A stretch of 64,000 nt of DNA from Taeniopygia guttata (taxonomy: Eukaryota > Chordata > Aves > Passeriformes > Estrildidae), in assembly GCF_048771995.1 (NCBI RefSeq), contig NC_133027.1:103952001-104016000 (forward strand), given 5' to 3'. Below the pieces are notes generated by a model. It did not search any database. It was not told the origin of the DNA and saw only the letters and a list, made by a program, of their open reading frames with translations. A program made the translations under genes and the position numbers. Shown here piece by piece: positions 54,401 through 62,900 of this stretch (position 1 is its first letter; every line of letters begins with the position of its first letter).

Positions 54401-57400
54401 ATGAGAGGCCATCGAGATATTGGGTTCCTTGACTTCTTCCTACCCCCTAGTGAATTACTGGAGATCTGTGAGCTCAGCCTGGACAAGATGGGTGCAGTGT
54501 TTGAAGACAGCAATGTTTATATGTTACATATGATGTATCAGGCCATGGGTGTCTGTCTCTACGTGCAGGACTGGGAAGGTGCGCTGTGTTATGGGCAAAA
54601 AATTATCAGACCCTACAGGTAAATATGACAATTTTTTTTAATGTTCTAATTAATAATCTGAACAATAAGACAAGTTGGTGCAGAGATCACTTTTCTCAGT
54701 ATATATTGTATGAGCGATATTTGTATATTCTACTATTTTCCCCTATTGTTGTTGGACAGAAATTTATTTTAGTTTCTTAAGCATCAATGACTACTGTAGC
54801 ATATAATGACTCAGTGTGGAATGTATATTGTATATTCTACTCATGATACCACTACTCAAAAAGGAATATTTAAAGTCCAGGACAGTGTTTGTTGCTGTCA
54901 GAAAGTGGTCTGCAATATACAGCAGGATTGACTCTGAAATCCTTGCTTGCGGTTCTCAAAATAATTTTGTGCTACCTTAGTGCCATGATCATTCTGCTTA
55001 GCTGGATAGATGCTGGTTTCTAAAATACTATAATTTTTTACTAAAGAAGGGCTTCAGCCTTCATCTGCAGCCAGTGTTTTGTACAAGGTAATGGAGGCAG
55101 AGCCTGTGTTGCTGCCAGCCTGGTGCAGTCTCCCAGCCCTGTCTCTCTGCAGCAGCAGAAAGTACAGCCACAGGAGAGCAGAGCCACATCCCAGGGCTGG
55201 GAGCAAGCAGCAGAGGGAGCTGGAGCTGAGCTCAGCTCCTGCTCCCGGAGCTCTGGGTGCCCCATGGCTCTGATCCCGCTGCCCTAGAGCTGGAGGTGCA
55301 GGAGAATGCCCAGGCTGAAGCCCTGCGTGGGGCAAGCACACAGCCTCTGCAGGAGATAAGAATACTGTTTGTGAGCAAATTCTCTGTTTCTGCAGTAGTG
55401 AGCCCGTCGGCGAGAGCCAGGCAGTTACACTGGCTGTGTCTGGTCCTGCCATGAATCTCCCAAACAGATTCTCCTCTTGAGACGTGACTTTCTTGCCAGC
55501 TGGGGGGAGCGCAAGAAAAGCTCTCCCTTTGGAACAGATGCCAACATAAAGTCACAGATCACTTGGCAGCGAGCAGTGATACAAAGAAGGAGCCAACATT
55601 CCCTCCCTGGGGGCTCAGTACTATTTATCTTCCCTGGGACTTGCCCAGCTCCTCTGGCTCCGAGCCTGGCATTCCAGGTCAGCTCTGCCGAGGCGGGCAG
55701 TGCCCGCTCCGTGTGTGCGAGCGCAAGCTGCCATGTGTGCCCTGCACGCTGCCGAGGGCCCCTCACTTTCCAGCCCACCAACCATTGTGGGACACACAGA
55801 GCCGCTGCTGCGGGTGCAGGGTGGCTCCAAAAACTCCTAACAATGCAGGCTCTCTCTGGAGCTGGCTAGATTAAAACTAGCGGCAGAAAGTCATTGCCAT
55901 CTGACAGCTGCTCAGAGGCATATGGTAGTTTCAGTCCAGTTCCCAGCTGACAGGCGTCCCCATCCCAGACACAATTGGCACGGGCTCTTGGCAGTCACGG
56001 CAGAGGGGATGAGCGCTGAATGGGCAGGGGCACCGAGAGGCAGCTTCTTGCCCCATGAGAGGGAGACAGAACTGGGAAAATGCTATGAAACTGCCAGAGT
56101 TGATGAAGCTGAATTTCTTTCTCTCTTACAGCAAACATTATCCCTCCTACTCGCTGAATGTTGCCTCCATGTGGCTGAAATTAGGGAGACTGTACATGGC
56201 ACTGAAGAACAGGACAGCTGGAGTTAAAGCCCTGAAGAGGGTATTTATTGCCTGGTTTCTCCATTAATAACACCAGTTCAGCCATGGGGTCGTTCTGTCA
56301 CTTCTGTGTGCTTCTCTGTCAGTGAGCCTGGTGTGATAGGAAATGCACCATGTGTTAATATATTTGGTCACGAGATTTTTGGCTCAGATTTGGTTTTTCT
56401 GGAGATGGAGGGTAGGTCTGCTCTTGGGTGCCTTTTCACAGTGGGCTCATACTGCAGCAGCTGGAGTGAGAATTATGCTTAAACGTTTGCTCTGAGCTCT
56501 TCACTGAGCTAGAGCTGCACTAATGTAAATGAAGCAAAACCCTATCTTCCCCTCATTTGCTGGGTAAGGACAGGAAAAGTGCTTGGCTCTTATAAAAGGC
56601 ACATAGTGTTTCATTGGAGTCTGTGATTTCTATGTCCAACTTAAACTAGGCATGCTTTTGATAGTTATTTGTTCTGGAACCAATCGATTTTTACATAGCT
56701 GAAGGGAATTCAATGCATCTGGTAATGCTGAAATTGGCAAATACAGCAGTTTGGTTTTGGGTTTTTCTTCACCCCTTTTTATTAGTCTGTGCCTTATTCT
56801 TTAGTTTTTTATTCTGCTATTTTTTTATTAGTCTATGCTATGTTTCATGACTATTTTCCCCTATTGTCGTTGGACAGAAATTTATTTTAGTTTCTTAAGC
56901 ATCAATGACTACTGTAGCATATAATGACTCAGTGTGGAATGTATTTATTTCTTCTTGCTTTTTAGATGCTGGCAACTTTTAGCCAGCAAATAACAGCACC
57001 ATCCAACCATGGTGAAAGATGCTAGAAGAATATATGCTCTAAAATTTAACTGTTACCTGGTTTGAAATTGGCATAGGTTTTCCTTCACTGTGGTGTTAAA
57101 CCCTTGAGTAGAAATGGGAATTGTGCCAGTAGGAGCATGGATGGGGGGTAGGGAGCTGTGAGGTAAATTTGTTGGCATTGTTAGTTTCCTAACACAAACA
57201 TTTTCTAATGACTCACTTCCAAAAGCTGTCTACAGGAACTGCCCAAAGTTATCCCAGCCTCTGATGTTTGGGATTTAGTGGAAAAGCAAACCCATTGTTC
57301 CCTGCCAGTTTGTGAGCAGCTCATCTAGAAGGTCCTCCTTTCTTTTTTGGGCAGGAGGAGGAGTGGAGTCGTTTCTCACTGCTGAGGTGAAACCAAAAGC

Positions 57401-58394
57401 CCTTGTTGTACTGAATTAACAAATACAAGAGCATAAAAGTTTCCCAAGGATGAAATGACCAAATGCTCAGAGGGCCAGGATACTGCAATTCCTTGCTCTG
57501 TCTGAGCTCTGTTCATTTTTAACCATTCTCAGATTTACTTTTTTAACTTACTTACCATTCCCAGACTTACTTTTTAATGGCTTTTAACCATTAAAAAAAG
57601 TTTCAAAATGGTTTTTAACCATTCTCAGACTGAACTTTTTTCCCAGTTCTGTCTAGTGTTGCCTTTTATCTTTTCTCAAGAGAAAATCTTGCCCCAGCAC
57701 ACACTGCAGGGCAGGAAGGTGCCGATCAGGGGTTTGTCTGCCTGCAGCATTCCCTCCTGGGCCTGGAGCAGGCGAAACACTGGGAGTTGGGCACAGCAGT
57801 GTCTGTCCAAATCTTATGGGATCTCACTTTTCCCTTAGAAGTTGCTTCCTTCCTAAAGCATTGGCAGCCCCTGGAAGGAGCAGAGGGTTTACAGACTCAA
57901 GGTTGAAATGGCTCAGCATTACTCCTTGCCCTAGGCCTGCATGTCTCTGACAGCTGAAGGATAAATTGGTAGGAGCAGAGCTCGCTCTGATACTGGCTAA
58001 GTCCTCTGCTGGAATATTACCCACCACACTTGCAGTTTTCTGTCCTGGAGCTGGTTGCATTCAAAGTAGTTTTGTCAGAAATATAATTTTGAAAGGTGCT
58101 TTGGGCTCCTTTAAGATCAAAGATGTATTCTCTGAATATAAAACCTTTATTACTTAGTTTTGAATTTCATTTTATTTCCTACTGGGTTTATGACTACAAG
58201 GGGACAAAAAGTAGCTAGAGGTGTCAGACTGCTTCAAACCTCTAAAGAGAGTATTTATAGCCTGGTGTTATATACGAATCAATTGTGTGAATATTTTTTT
58301 TTTCTTTTCATAGGCAATTGCTATCATGGAAGTAGCACATGGGAAAGATCATCCATACATTTCAGAGATCAAAAAGGAATTAGAGGACCACTGA
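30256..58394 (+). CDS. SMYD2: SMYD2 protein-lysine methyltransferase, 12 coding exons (436 aa)
   Basis: Joined exons 30256-30437, 33094-33157, 39902-40012, 41752-41812, 44258-44382, 48009-48076, 49782-49884, 52276-52386, 54125-54245, 54444-54618, 56132-56240 and 58314-58394 total 1311 nt, an open frame of 436 codons plus TGA. The product matches remembered human SMYD2 (433 aa) along its whole length, with three extra N-terminal residues. Visible parts: SAM-binding GKGRGLR at 19-25; MYND zinc finger with C55, C58, C68, C71, C77, C81, H89, C93; SET core with C184, N209-H210 in NHSCCPNV and Y243; post-SET cysteines C265, C267, C270; then a helical TPR-like C-terminal domain from about 276. From the family, SMYD2 monomethylates lysines of p53, RB1, HSP90 and histone H3, in cytosol and nucleus. 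No frameshift or missing key residue is seen, so the gene looks functional. The start is chosen because MRSEAAPQLGGLERF aligns with human MRAEGLGGLERF. Confidence 0.97.
31223..31288 (+). repeat. A/C-rich low-complexity tract with a C run
   Basis: A-rich text with AAAC motifs, then about ten C in a row. A like tract lies at 50546-50592. Confidence 0.85.
31373..31860 (+). repeat. Right arm of inverted repeat, in SMYD2 intron 1
   Basis: Partner of the arm at 29193-29706. Similarity stops abruptly after CTAAGAGGAGC on this side. The 1.66-kb spacer between the arms holds the minisatellite, the CpG island and exon 1. Confidence 0.85.
32332..32367 (+). repeat. Poly-T tract in SMYD2 intron 1
   Basis: Two long T runs separated by AATTTTC. 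Confidence 0.9.
33094..33157 (+). CDS. SMYD2: SMYD2 exon 2
   Basis: 64 nt, acceptor ctttctttttaag and donor gtatgg. Completes Arg61 and encodes KEGLSKCGRCKQAFYCNVEC then Gln82, the middle of the MYND zinc finger. Ends in phase 0. Confidence 0.97.
39445..39525. repeat. Degenerate interspersed repeat in SMYD2 intron 2
   Basis: CCATTGACTTCAGACACATT and CTGATTTCACCAGGGTCACC match the half-site pattern of the same old repeat type. Directly precedes copy 1 of the exon 3-flanking duplication. Confidence 0.45.
39546..39797 (+). repeat. 252-bp direct duplication, copy 1 (SMYD2 intron 2)
   Basis: Matches 40091-40342 base for base without gaps, with 7 differences, all transitions (about 97 percent). 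Starts AAGTCATCAAGCTCAGACC and ends TTTTTTAAAGGA or its variant. It lies 104 bp upstream of exon 3. Confidence 0.97.
39902..40012 (+). CDS. SMYD2: SMYD2 exon 3
   Basis: 111 nt, 37 whole codons (83-119), acceptor ttttcag, donor gtgagc. Begins KEDWPMHKLEC and so supplies the last two MYND zinc ligands, H89 and C93; ends LTARILAKQ. It is bracketed by two copies of a 252-bp intronic duplication. Being in phase 0 on both sides, its loss would keep the frame but break the zinc finger. Confidence 0.97.
40013..41751 (+). other. SMYD2: SMYD2 intron 3
   Basis: Holds copy 2 of the 252-bp duplication and an imperfect TG-rich stretch near 41105-41145. Nothing else recognised. Confidence 0.95.
40091..40342 (+). 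repeat. 252-bp direct duplication, copy 2 (SMYD2 intron 3)
   Basis: Second copy, offset 545 bp, beginning 78 bp after the exon 3 donor. Flanks on both sides are unrelated to those of copy 1 and no target-site duplication is seen. Exon 3 itself is not duplicated. Confidence 0.97.
41752..41812 (+). CDS. SMYD2: SMYD2 exon 4
   Basis: 61 nt, acceptor cttgttgttag, donor gtaagt. Encodes KTHPERTQSEKLLAVKEFES plus the first base of His140, the linker after the MYND finger. Human has KIHPERTPSEKLLAVKEFES here. Confidence 0.96.
41813..44257 (+). other. SMYD2: SMYD2 intron 4
   Basis: A T run near 41991-42009 and a CR1 tail near its end; frames on both strands at 42589-42942 look spurious. Confidence 0.95.
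44015..44076 (+). mobile_element. CR1 3'-tail scrap in SMYD2 intron 4
   Basis: CTGGACTCGGTGATCTTGAA, GGTCTCTTCCAGCC and TGTGATTCTGTGATTTTATG are the last bases of an avian CR1 element. It sits 180 bp upstream of exon 5. Confidence 0.8.
44258..44382 (+). CDS. SMYD2: SMYD2 exon 5
   Basis: 125 nt, acceptor ttttttgtccacag, donor gtaagt. Completes His140 and encodes LDKLDNEKRELIQND through LVVLFAQ (to residue 181). The stretch IAALHHFYSKHL is identical to human as remembered. Confidence 0.97.
44383..48008 (+). other. SMYD2: SMYD2 intron 5
   Basis: One CR1 tail. A minus-strand 103-codon frame at 45506-45817 has no recognised similarity. Confidence 0.95.
46871..46990 (+). mobile_element. CR1 3'-end fragment in SMYD2 intron 5
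   Basis: GAGCAACCTGGTCTACTGGA, AGGTGTCCCTGCC and CCTTTCCAACCCAAACTATT give a clear CR1 tail, ending TTCTGTGATTG. Confidence 0.9.
48009..48076 (+). CDS. SMYD2: SMYD2 exon 6
   Basis: 68 nt, acceptor tttttttcttag, donor TGA|gtaggt. Encodes VNCNGFTIEDEELSHLGSAI and FP plus two bases of Asp204. C184 and N185 lie in the SAM/substrate-binding part of the SET domain. Confidence 0.97.
48077..49781 (+). other. SMYD2: SMYD2 intron 6
   Basis: AT-rich, nothing recognised. Confidence 0.95.
49782..49884 (+). CDS. SMYD2: SMYD2 exon 7
   Basis: 103 nt, acceptor ctacttttacag, donor gtaaat. Encodes VALMNHSCCPNVIVTYKG and on to EPGEE (residue 238). It holds the SET signature NHSCCPNV; N209 and H210 correspond to the SAM-contacting N206/H207 of human. 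Confidence 0.98.
49885..52275 (+). other. SMYD2: SMYD2 intron 7
   Basis: Low-complexity A/C tract at 50546; a minus-strand 180-codon frame at 51195-51737 with no family motif. Confidence 0.95.
50546..50592 (+). repeat. (AAAC)n and C-run low-complexity tract
   Basis: AAACAAACAAACAAAC followed by CCCCCC and A runs, in SMYD2 intron 7. Confidence 0.85.
52276..52386 (+). CDS. SMYD2: SMYD2 exon 8
   Basis: 111 nt, 37 codons (239-275), acceptor ccaccatgtag, donor gtaatg. Begins IFSSYIDLLYPTEDRNDRL and ends CDCRECTTKEK. It contains catalytic Tyr243 and the post-SET zinc ligands C265, C267 and C270. Confidence 0.97.
52387..54124 (+). other. SMYD2: SMYD2 intron 8
   Basis: AT-rich, nothing recognised. 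Confidence 0.95.
54125..54245 (+). CDS. SMYD2: SMYD2 exon 9 (ends at a U12-type donor)
   Basis: 121 nt, acceptor tttccttcag. Encodes DKEKLEICKLNDPPSAETVK through ARNVIEEFRRAKHYK plus the first base of Ser316. The exon stops before atatcctttg, the U12 donor consensus, not before a GT. Joining to 54444 restores KSPSELLEIC exactly as in human. Confidence 0.96.
54246..54443 (+). other. SMYD2: SMYD2 intron 9: AT-AC U12-type (minor spliceosome) intron
   Basis: The 198-bp intron begins ATATCCTTT, the U12 5' splice consensus, and ends TTCCTTGACTTCTTCCTAC. It contains the branch-site consensus TTCCTTGAC, with the branch A 11 nt before the terminal AC. Only the AT-AC boundaries give the conserved peptide KSPSELLEIC. 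Reading through the intron adds about 32 residues and then stops at 54341, losing the whole C-terminal domain. Confidence 0.93.
54444..54618 (+). CDS. SMYD2: SMYD2 exon 10
   Basis: 175 nt. Starts right after the AC of the U12-type intron; encodes SPSELLEICELSLDKMG through QDWEGALCYGQKIIRPY plus two bases of a Ser codon. Donor gtaaat. Start of the TPR-like C-terminal domain. The apparent TAG at 54448-54450 is out of frame: it is read as CCT AGT. Confidence 0.96.
54619..56131 (+). other. SMYD2: SMYD2 intron 10
   Basis: AT-rich first part with copy 1 of the 95-bp duplication, then an abrupt GC-rich block from about 55,080 to 56,060. Confidence 0.95.
54732..54826 (+). repeat. 95-bp duplicated segment, copy 1 (SMYD2 intron 10)
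   Basis: Identical to 56850-56944 except one base. This copy is bounded by TTGTATATTCTACT at 54721-54734 and again at 54828-54841, a 14-bp direct repeat that looks like a target-site duplication. So this copy appears to be the inserted one. Confidence 0.93.
56132..56240 (+). CDS. SMYD2: SMYD2 exon 11
   Basis: 109 nt, acceptor ttctctcttacag, donor AGG|gtattt. Encodes SKHYPSYSLNVASMWLKLGR and on to GVKALKR, one TPR-like helical pair. The donor is weaker than its neighbours. A partly similar stretch occurs near 58,236-58,270. Confidence 0.96.
56241..58313 (+). other. SMYD2: SMYD2 intron 11
   Basis: Holds the probable source copy of the 95-bp duplication; otherwise AT-rich. Confidence 0.95.
56850..56944 (+). 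repeat. 95-bp duplicated segment, copy 2 (SMYD2 intron 11)
   Basis: Likely source copy, 2118 bp downstream of copy 1 and on the other side of exon 11. It lacks the flanking 14-bp repeat. Confidence 0.93.
58314..58394 (+). CDS. SMYD2: SMYD2 exon 12, last coding exon
   Basis: 81 nt including TGA, acceptor tttcttttcatag. Encodes AIAIMEVAHGKDHPYISEIK then KELEDH and stop. Human ends IKQEIESH, so the C-terminus is whole. Confidence 0.97.
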   Translation, partial: AIAIMEVAHGKDHPYISEIKKELEDH

Positions 58395-58712
58395 GCCTTT
58401 GAATCTATGCAATCTTTCAAACCTTTATTTAAAAAGCCTTGTTATGGAAACCTTCAGGAGCACTTTGAAAAGCGGTAGAGTATGAACACAGTTCTGTCCT
58501 ATAATTGGAAAGACAAACACACGTAGGCCTAGCTTCCACAAATCTACAATTGCGGGGGTTTTTTTGTTTTTTTTTTTTTAAAGAATCATCCGTGGTTTCT
58601 TAAAGGTTGTGCATTTTGATGGCTAATGTGCAGAAATGGCCATTTTTTTTCTTTAGGGGTGTTGGTGTGGATCTTATTTGTGTTAAGTAAATAAAGTGGT
58701 CTTAACCCCTCT
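58395..58712 (+). other. SMYD2: SMYD2 3' UTR and poly(A) signal
   Basis: About 315 nt follow the stop before a canonical AATAAA at 58690-58695; cleavage is expected some 10-20 nt later. This agrees with the short 3' UTR of mammalian SMYD2 as remembered. A second AATAAA at 59517-59522 could serve a longer form, but nothing else supports it. Confidence 0.75.
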
Positions 58713-59974
58713 TGATTCCACTTGTGCACTTAAATGGGTGCAATAGTTTTGTGATACATACTTTTGCCCAAATAATTTTGCATAATCTGAAAAAAATTAG
58801 CAAAAGCCCTACTTTTTCTGTTGTGGTTTGCTGCATATTTCATTTTTTTCTTGCATCATTTTTATTTGCAGTGGCTTAACTGAGAAAGAGGGGAAATAGG
58901 GTGATGAATTATGTACATTTTACAGCAATGCCACCAATGTTCCCTCAACAGTTACTTTGCAGGTCCATCACTGCTCCTGGCAAATGAGCATTCATCAGAG
59001 CAAAGAACTAGAGCTCAATTTGTCTTGTACAGAAAATACTGACACCTGTGTTGGAGCTTGAAGGCTCGCACAAGACATGAACTATGCAACTTCTGGCTTT
59101 TTAGACTCCTTTACAAGTTACAGTGAGTTATTGCAGAGGAGAGCTCATATTTCCTTACAGCCATACCTTCACCTCCAGTGGATTACAACTATTGTAAATA
59201 ATATGTTAGCAATTATTTTTAAGAGAGGGACAGGAATACTTTCTGAGGAAAAAGTCCAGGACTTAGCTTTCTCTACCCATATACAAAACAAGTGGATTTT
59301 TTTTCCCTCCATTCATACCAATGGCAAGAGTGTGCTTTTAAGGATGGGGGAAAAAAAAGAGTGTAGCTATAAACTTTTAGCATCAAAATTGAAATATAGT
59401 GCACAGTAAAATTACCTGCCTCTTTACTGTTTTCACAGTTTATAAAGTATGATGAGAAAGAACACATCACCCTAAGAACTTCATTGTATTTTCTTTCTTG
59501 TAAGCACTGCTCTGAAAATAAAACTGCTAGAACAAGGGTTTGTCAGCTCATTTTGCTGAAATCTTTCATTGCTCTCCAGCCAGCAGTTGTTGCTGGAGTA
59601 CATAAAACTGCACCAGACCTACAACTCCAGAAAGCAAATGCCATTTAACTACAGCCAAGCCTAGGAAGAGGGCACTCGCTGACTATTGTTATCCTTTGTT
59701 TGGTCAAATAAACTCTTGTCCTGGGAAATAATACCTTTACTTCAGCAAGTCTGTCCAGAGCCCACACCACACTTCAACACCAAAGAATTGGATTAGCTGA
59801 ACATGAGGCACCAGTGGGAGCCTTGCCCCTGTTAAACTTTGATTACTATTTACAGGTAGTTATTCAAAGCTCACTGTGGCCCTGGCTGTGCCTATCAGTT
59901 TAACATGGGAAACAAACTCAAGTGGTGTAGGTGTAAATACAAAACCCTTTAGCTGATACAGAAAAGAACACAAA

Positions 59975-62900
59975 CATTTTTTTCCTTGAAAAAAAATGGT
60001 TTATTTTATATTGTGAATATGAGGGACAGCCTTACCAAGAAAACCTTAGTGGCTGAAGACATTCTCACATTTGCAAAAGCATATAAGAAACTATTTACAC
60101 AAAGGCAGTGAAAGGGGTAAAAAAATTATTGCAGTCAATTAATGCTGATAGAACTTTTTATTATAAAAGGAGAAAGAAAAGAAACAGTGCAAAAATACTG
60201 TCAAAAGTAATCAGTTCTATACACAAGATAAAACTGACAAGCATAAGCTTATGTACTGATATGAATAATACATTAGAATATAAAATAGCATGCATAGATT
60301 TTTTTTTAAAGGCTTTAATAGCATAGAATAATTCTGCCATTCAGCCCTAACAGGAGGGGTTGGGGGCAGGAAGGGCACATAACTGATGTCTCATTTTTCT
60401 ACAAAATGTGTACATACAGTGAGGTGGTGAGATTCAGACCACTGTTTTGTGCTGAACTGCCAGGTACAGAATTACAGAACAAATAAAACCAGAGACATCA
60501 CAATACTGAAGTAAAACAGGACAGTAAAATCCAGTGACATAAAACTTAAACATGTTATCTCATTTACCACATTCCACACAATAACATATGGAAATATTAC
60601 AGTCATCTGCATCTGTAAACTTTTTCCTTTGTAAAATAACAAAAGAAAGGTACTCTACTAGTGAGGAAAATGTATTGCCCATATGAAGCAACCTCTAAAG
60701 GATAAACATCCTATTACCACTGTTTCTGGCACTAGAGATTTGCTTTCTTTTAATGACCAAGCAGAAGCAAGAAAATACTTTTATTTAACATACACAAAAA
60801 GGAAGTTCTTATACATTACATCTATAAGTTATAGAACTCACCAGCACAGGACATTGTGAAGGCCAGAGGAATAAATGCTTCTAAAGAGAAGGTAATGTGA
60901 TTCATGGAAGATGGATCCATCAGAAGGTACTACACACAGTGAGCAGCTTTGGCCTCGAGAAGCCCCTAAAGAACTGGCTGCCAGGTGCACCAGTGGGGCT
61001 GAGCACCCTTTTCTAGACACATCCCTGTTTCTTCTCAGCTACCAGCCACTGTCTAAGTCAGGGGGTGCCCCACAACCTGACATGGAAATAGTTTGTGGGA
61101 ATCATTCCTCTTTTCTGCCTCCCTGCCTGATCAAGGAACACTACCCCTGAAATAACTGGAACTGAGTGTCTAACCACTGTGAATCAGTGGCAGTCCTTCC
61201 CTTGCTGTTATATAATGCTGGAATTCTCCAGTGGAAGCTCCTATTTTCAGTGATTTCCAGTTCAGTCTCCAAAGGCAAAGTCCTGTTGTTAAAGCATGCA
61301 GGAAACTCTCAGTGAGGGTGCACAGAAAGCACAGGCAACAAAACTTCAAAGAAATGCCAGCCAAAAAACAGCTGAGAGAAACCAATGGAACTGTAATCTA
61401 AGATACTCCAAAAACACTGATTAAATTTATTTACTTTAAATATTTATATAAAACACTGCTATTTTTGACCTGTGCACTGTTTTGTTTCAAAATCTGGCAA
61501 TAGTTTATTTATGGTTAATACCTCCATCTTGTTTTGCCCCACAGCCATCTGTTCCCTTCCTCAAATCCCCAGTCCCCTGGAAGCAGCTGCATGTATAATT
61601 TCCTTCTCTCTAAAGAGTTGGATGACATTTATAGCTCCCTTAGCACCAGATCCTACAAGAAAACCACTCTAGAAGGCTAAGAGTGAGCTGGGGACAATTG
61701 CTTTTGGGGTTCTGGACTTGCAGCCTTTCTCTTACTGGCCTCAAAACCTATCCCAAACTCCATATGCCTTGAAGAATATGTCAGCAGCTTTATATTGATT
61801 TTGTAGAAGGATCAAAGGCTGTTTTCATGCAGTCCTTCCTCTCATGAGTCCTTCCTCAGGCCAGCTCAGGAATTTGGTCCTGCAATGTGATGCAGGCCTT
61901 TATTACCTGCAGTGGCTGTCACCCAGCATTTTTTCATCCACCAAGACAAGCAGCAAAATTTAACTCAGACCTCCCTCAGTGATGTGTGAGAGCTGCTACA
62001 GCAGAGATCTGCCTGGTGATTCCACTTTCTGAGCACACAGACCACAAACTGTTAGTGAGGCTGACAACAGCTAATTCAGTCATCATCTCCTCCCAGGAGA
62101 CCAGTGGGAAGTCAGCTGTTGGAAATGCAGCATTGTCACTTAGCTGTGCTGAATTTTCCCTACAGATTGCTCTGCTATATCCAAGTACAAGATTGCCCAT
62201 CAACATTTCTTTTAGAGCTGCTTGTGGACTACACACATAGCAGGTATTGGATCAAAAAATAATGTCCTGGCTGGCAATGACAAGTGCTATTGAAGCACTT
62301 ACTAGGTTGGAAAAGAATGAGTGAGTCTCTGTTTTGCCATTTGCATTTCTGTTTGTCTACAAGAAAGTAATTTTAAAAAGAAACTAGCTTTTGAAATCAT
62401 GCAAATATTTAATAATATTTGTAGCTGGGGCAGCTGATTTAAATAAGTAGAACAGAAATGAACTTCAATATACTTCAAGGACTGTGCTGGCAATAGGCTG
62501 AGTAAGCTCTCAGAGATGTGTCTTCTGCCAGCTAAAATTAGCTTAGGGAACTTCTGATAAGGCTGAGCATTTAGGACCCCTGTATGCGTATATAGGAAAA
62601 TGTCTGTGGGAACAAGCTTCATCTTTCCTCATGTAGTCAAAGACAAGAAGTGCCAAAACAAGCCTTTGTAGGACCTGAAACAAGTAGGACCTGAGCAGCT
62701 GATGTCCACCATCCTCCCCTGTGACTGATGGAGGACAGAAACAGGATCCCCACAGCACTGAGCAGCTCACAGCTCAGCTGTCATCTCTCCCATCCCTGCT
62801 CGAACAACGGGAAGCATGAAATGCTCAGACCATAACTTTAACCAAAAAGCTGATGCCAGCATCTCAATACTATAGTTGGTAAGAGTTTAAATTAAAAAGG

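Noticed and set aside
54448-54450. TAG before exon 10 as an ordinary AG acceptor
   Set aside because: It would break the conserved KSPSELLEIC junction; the AC five bases earlier fits the U12 signals and the protein.
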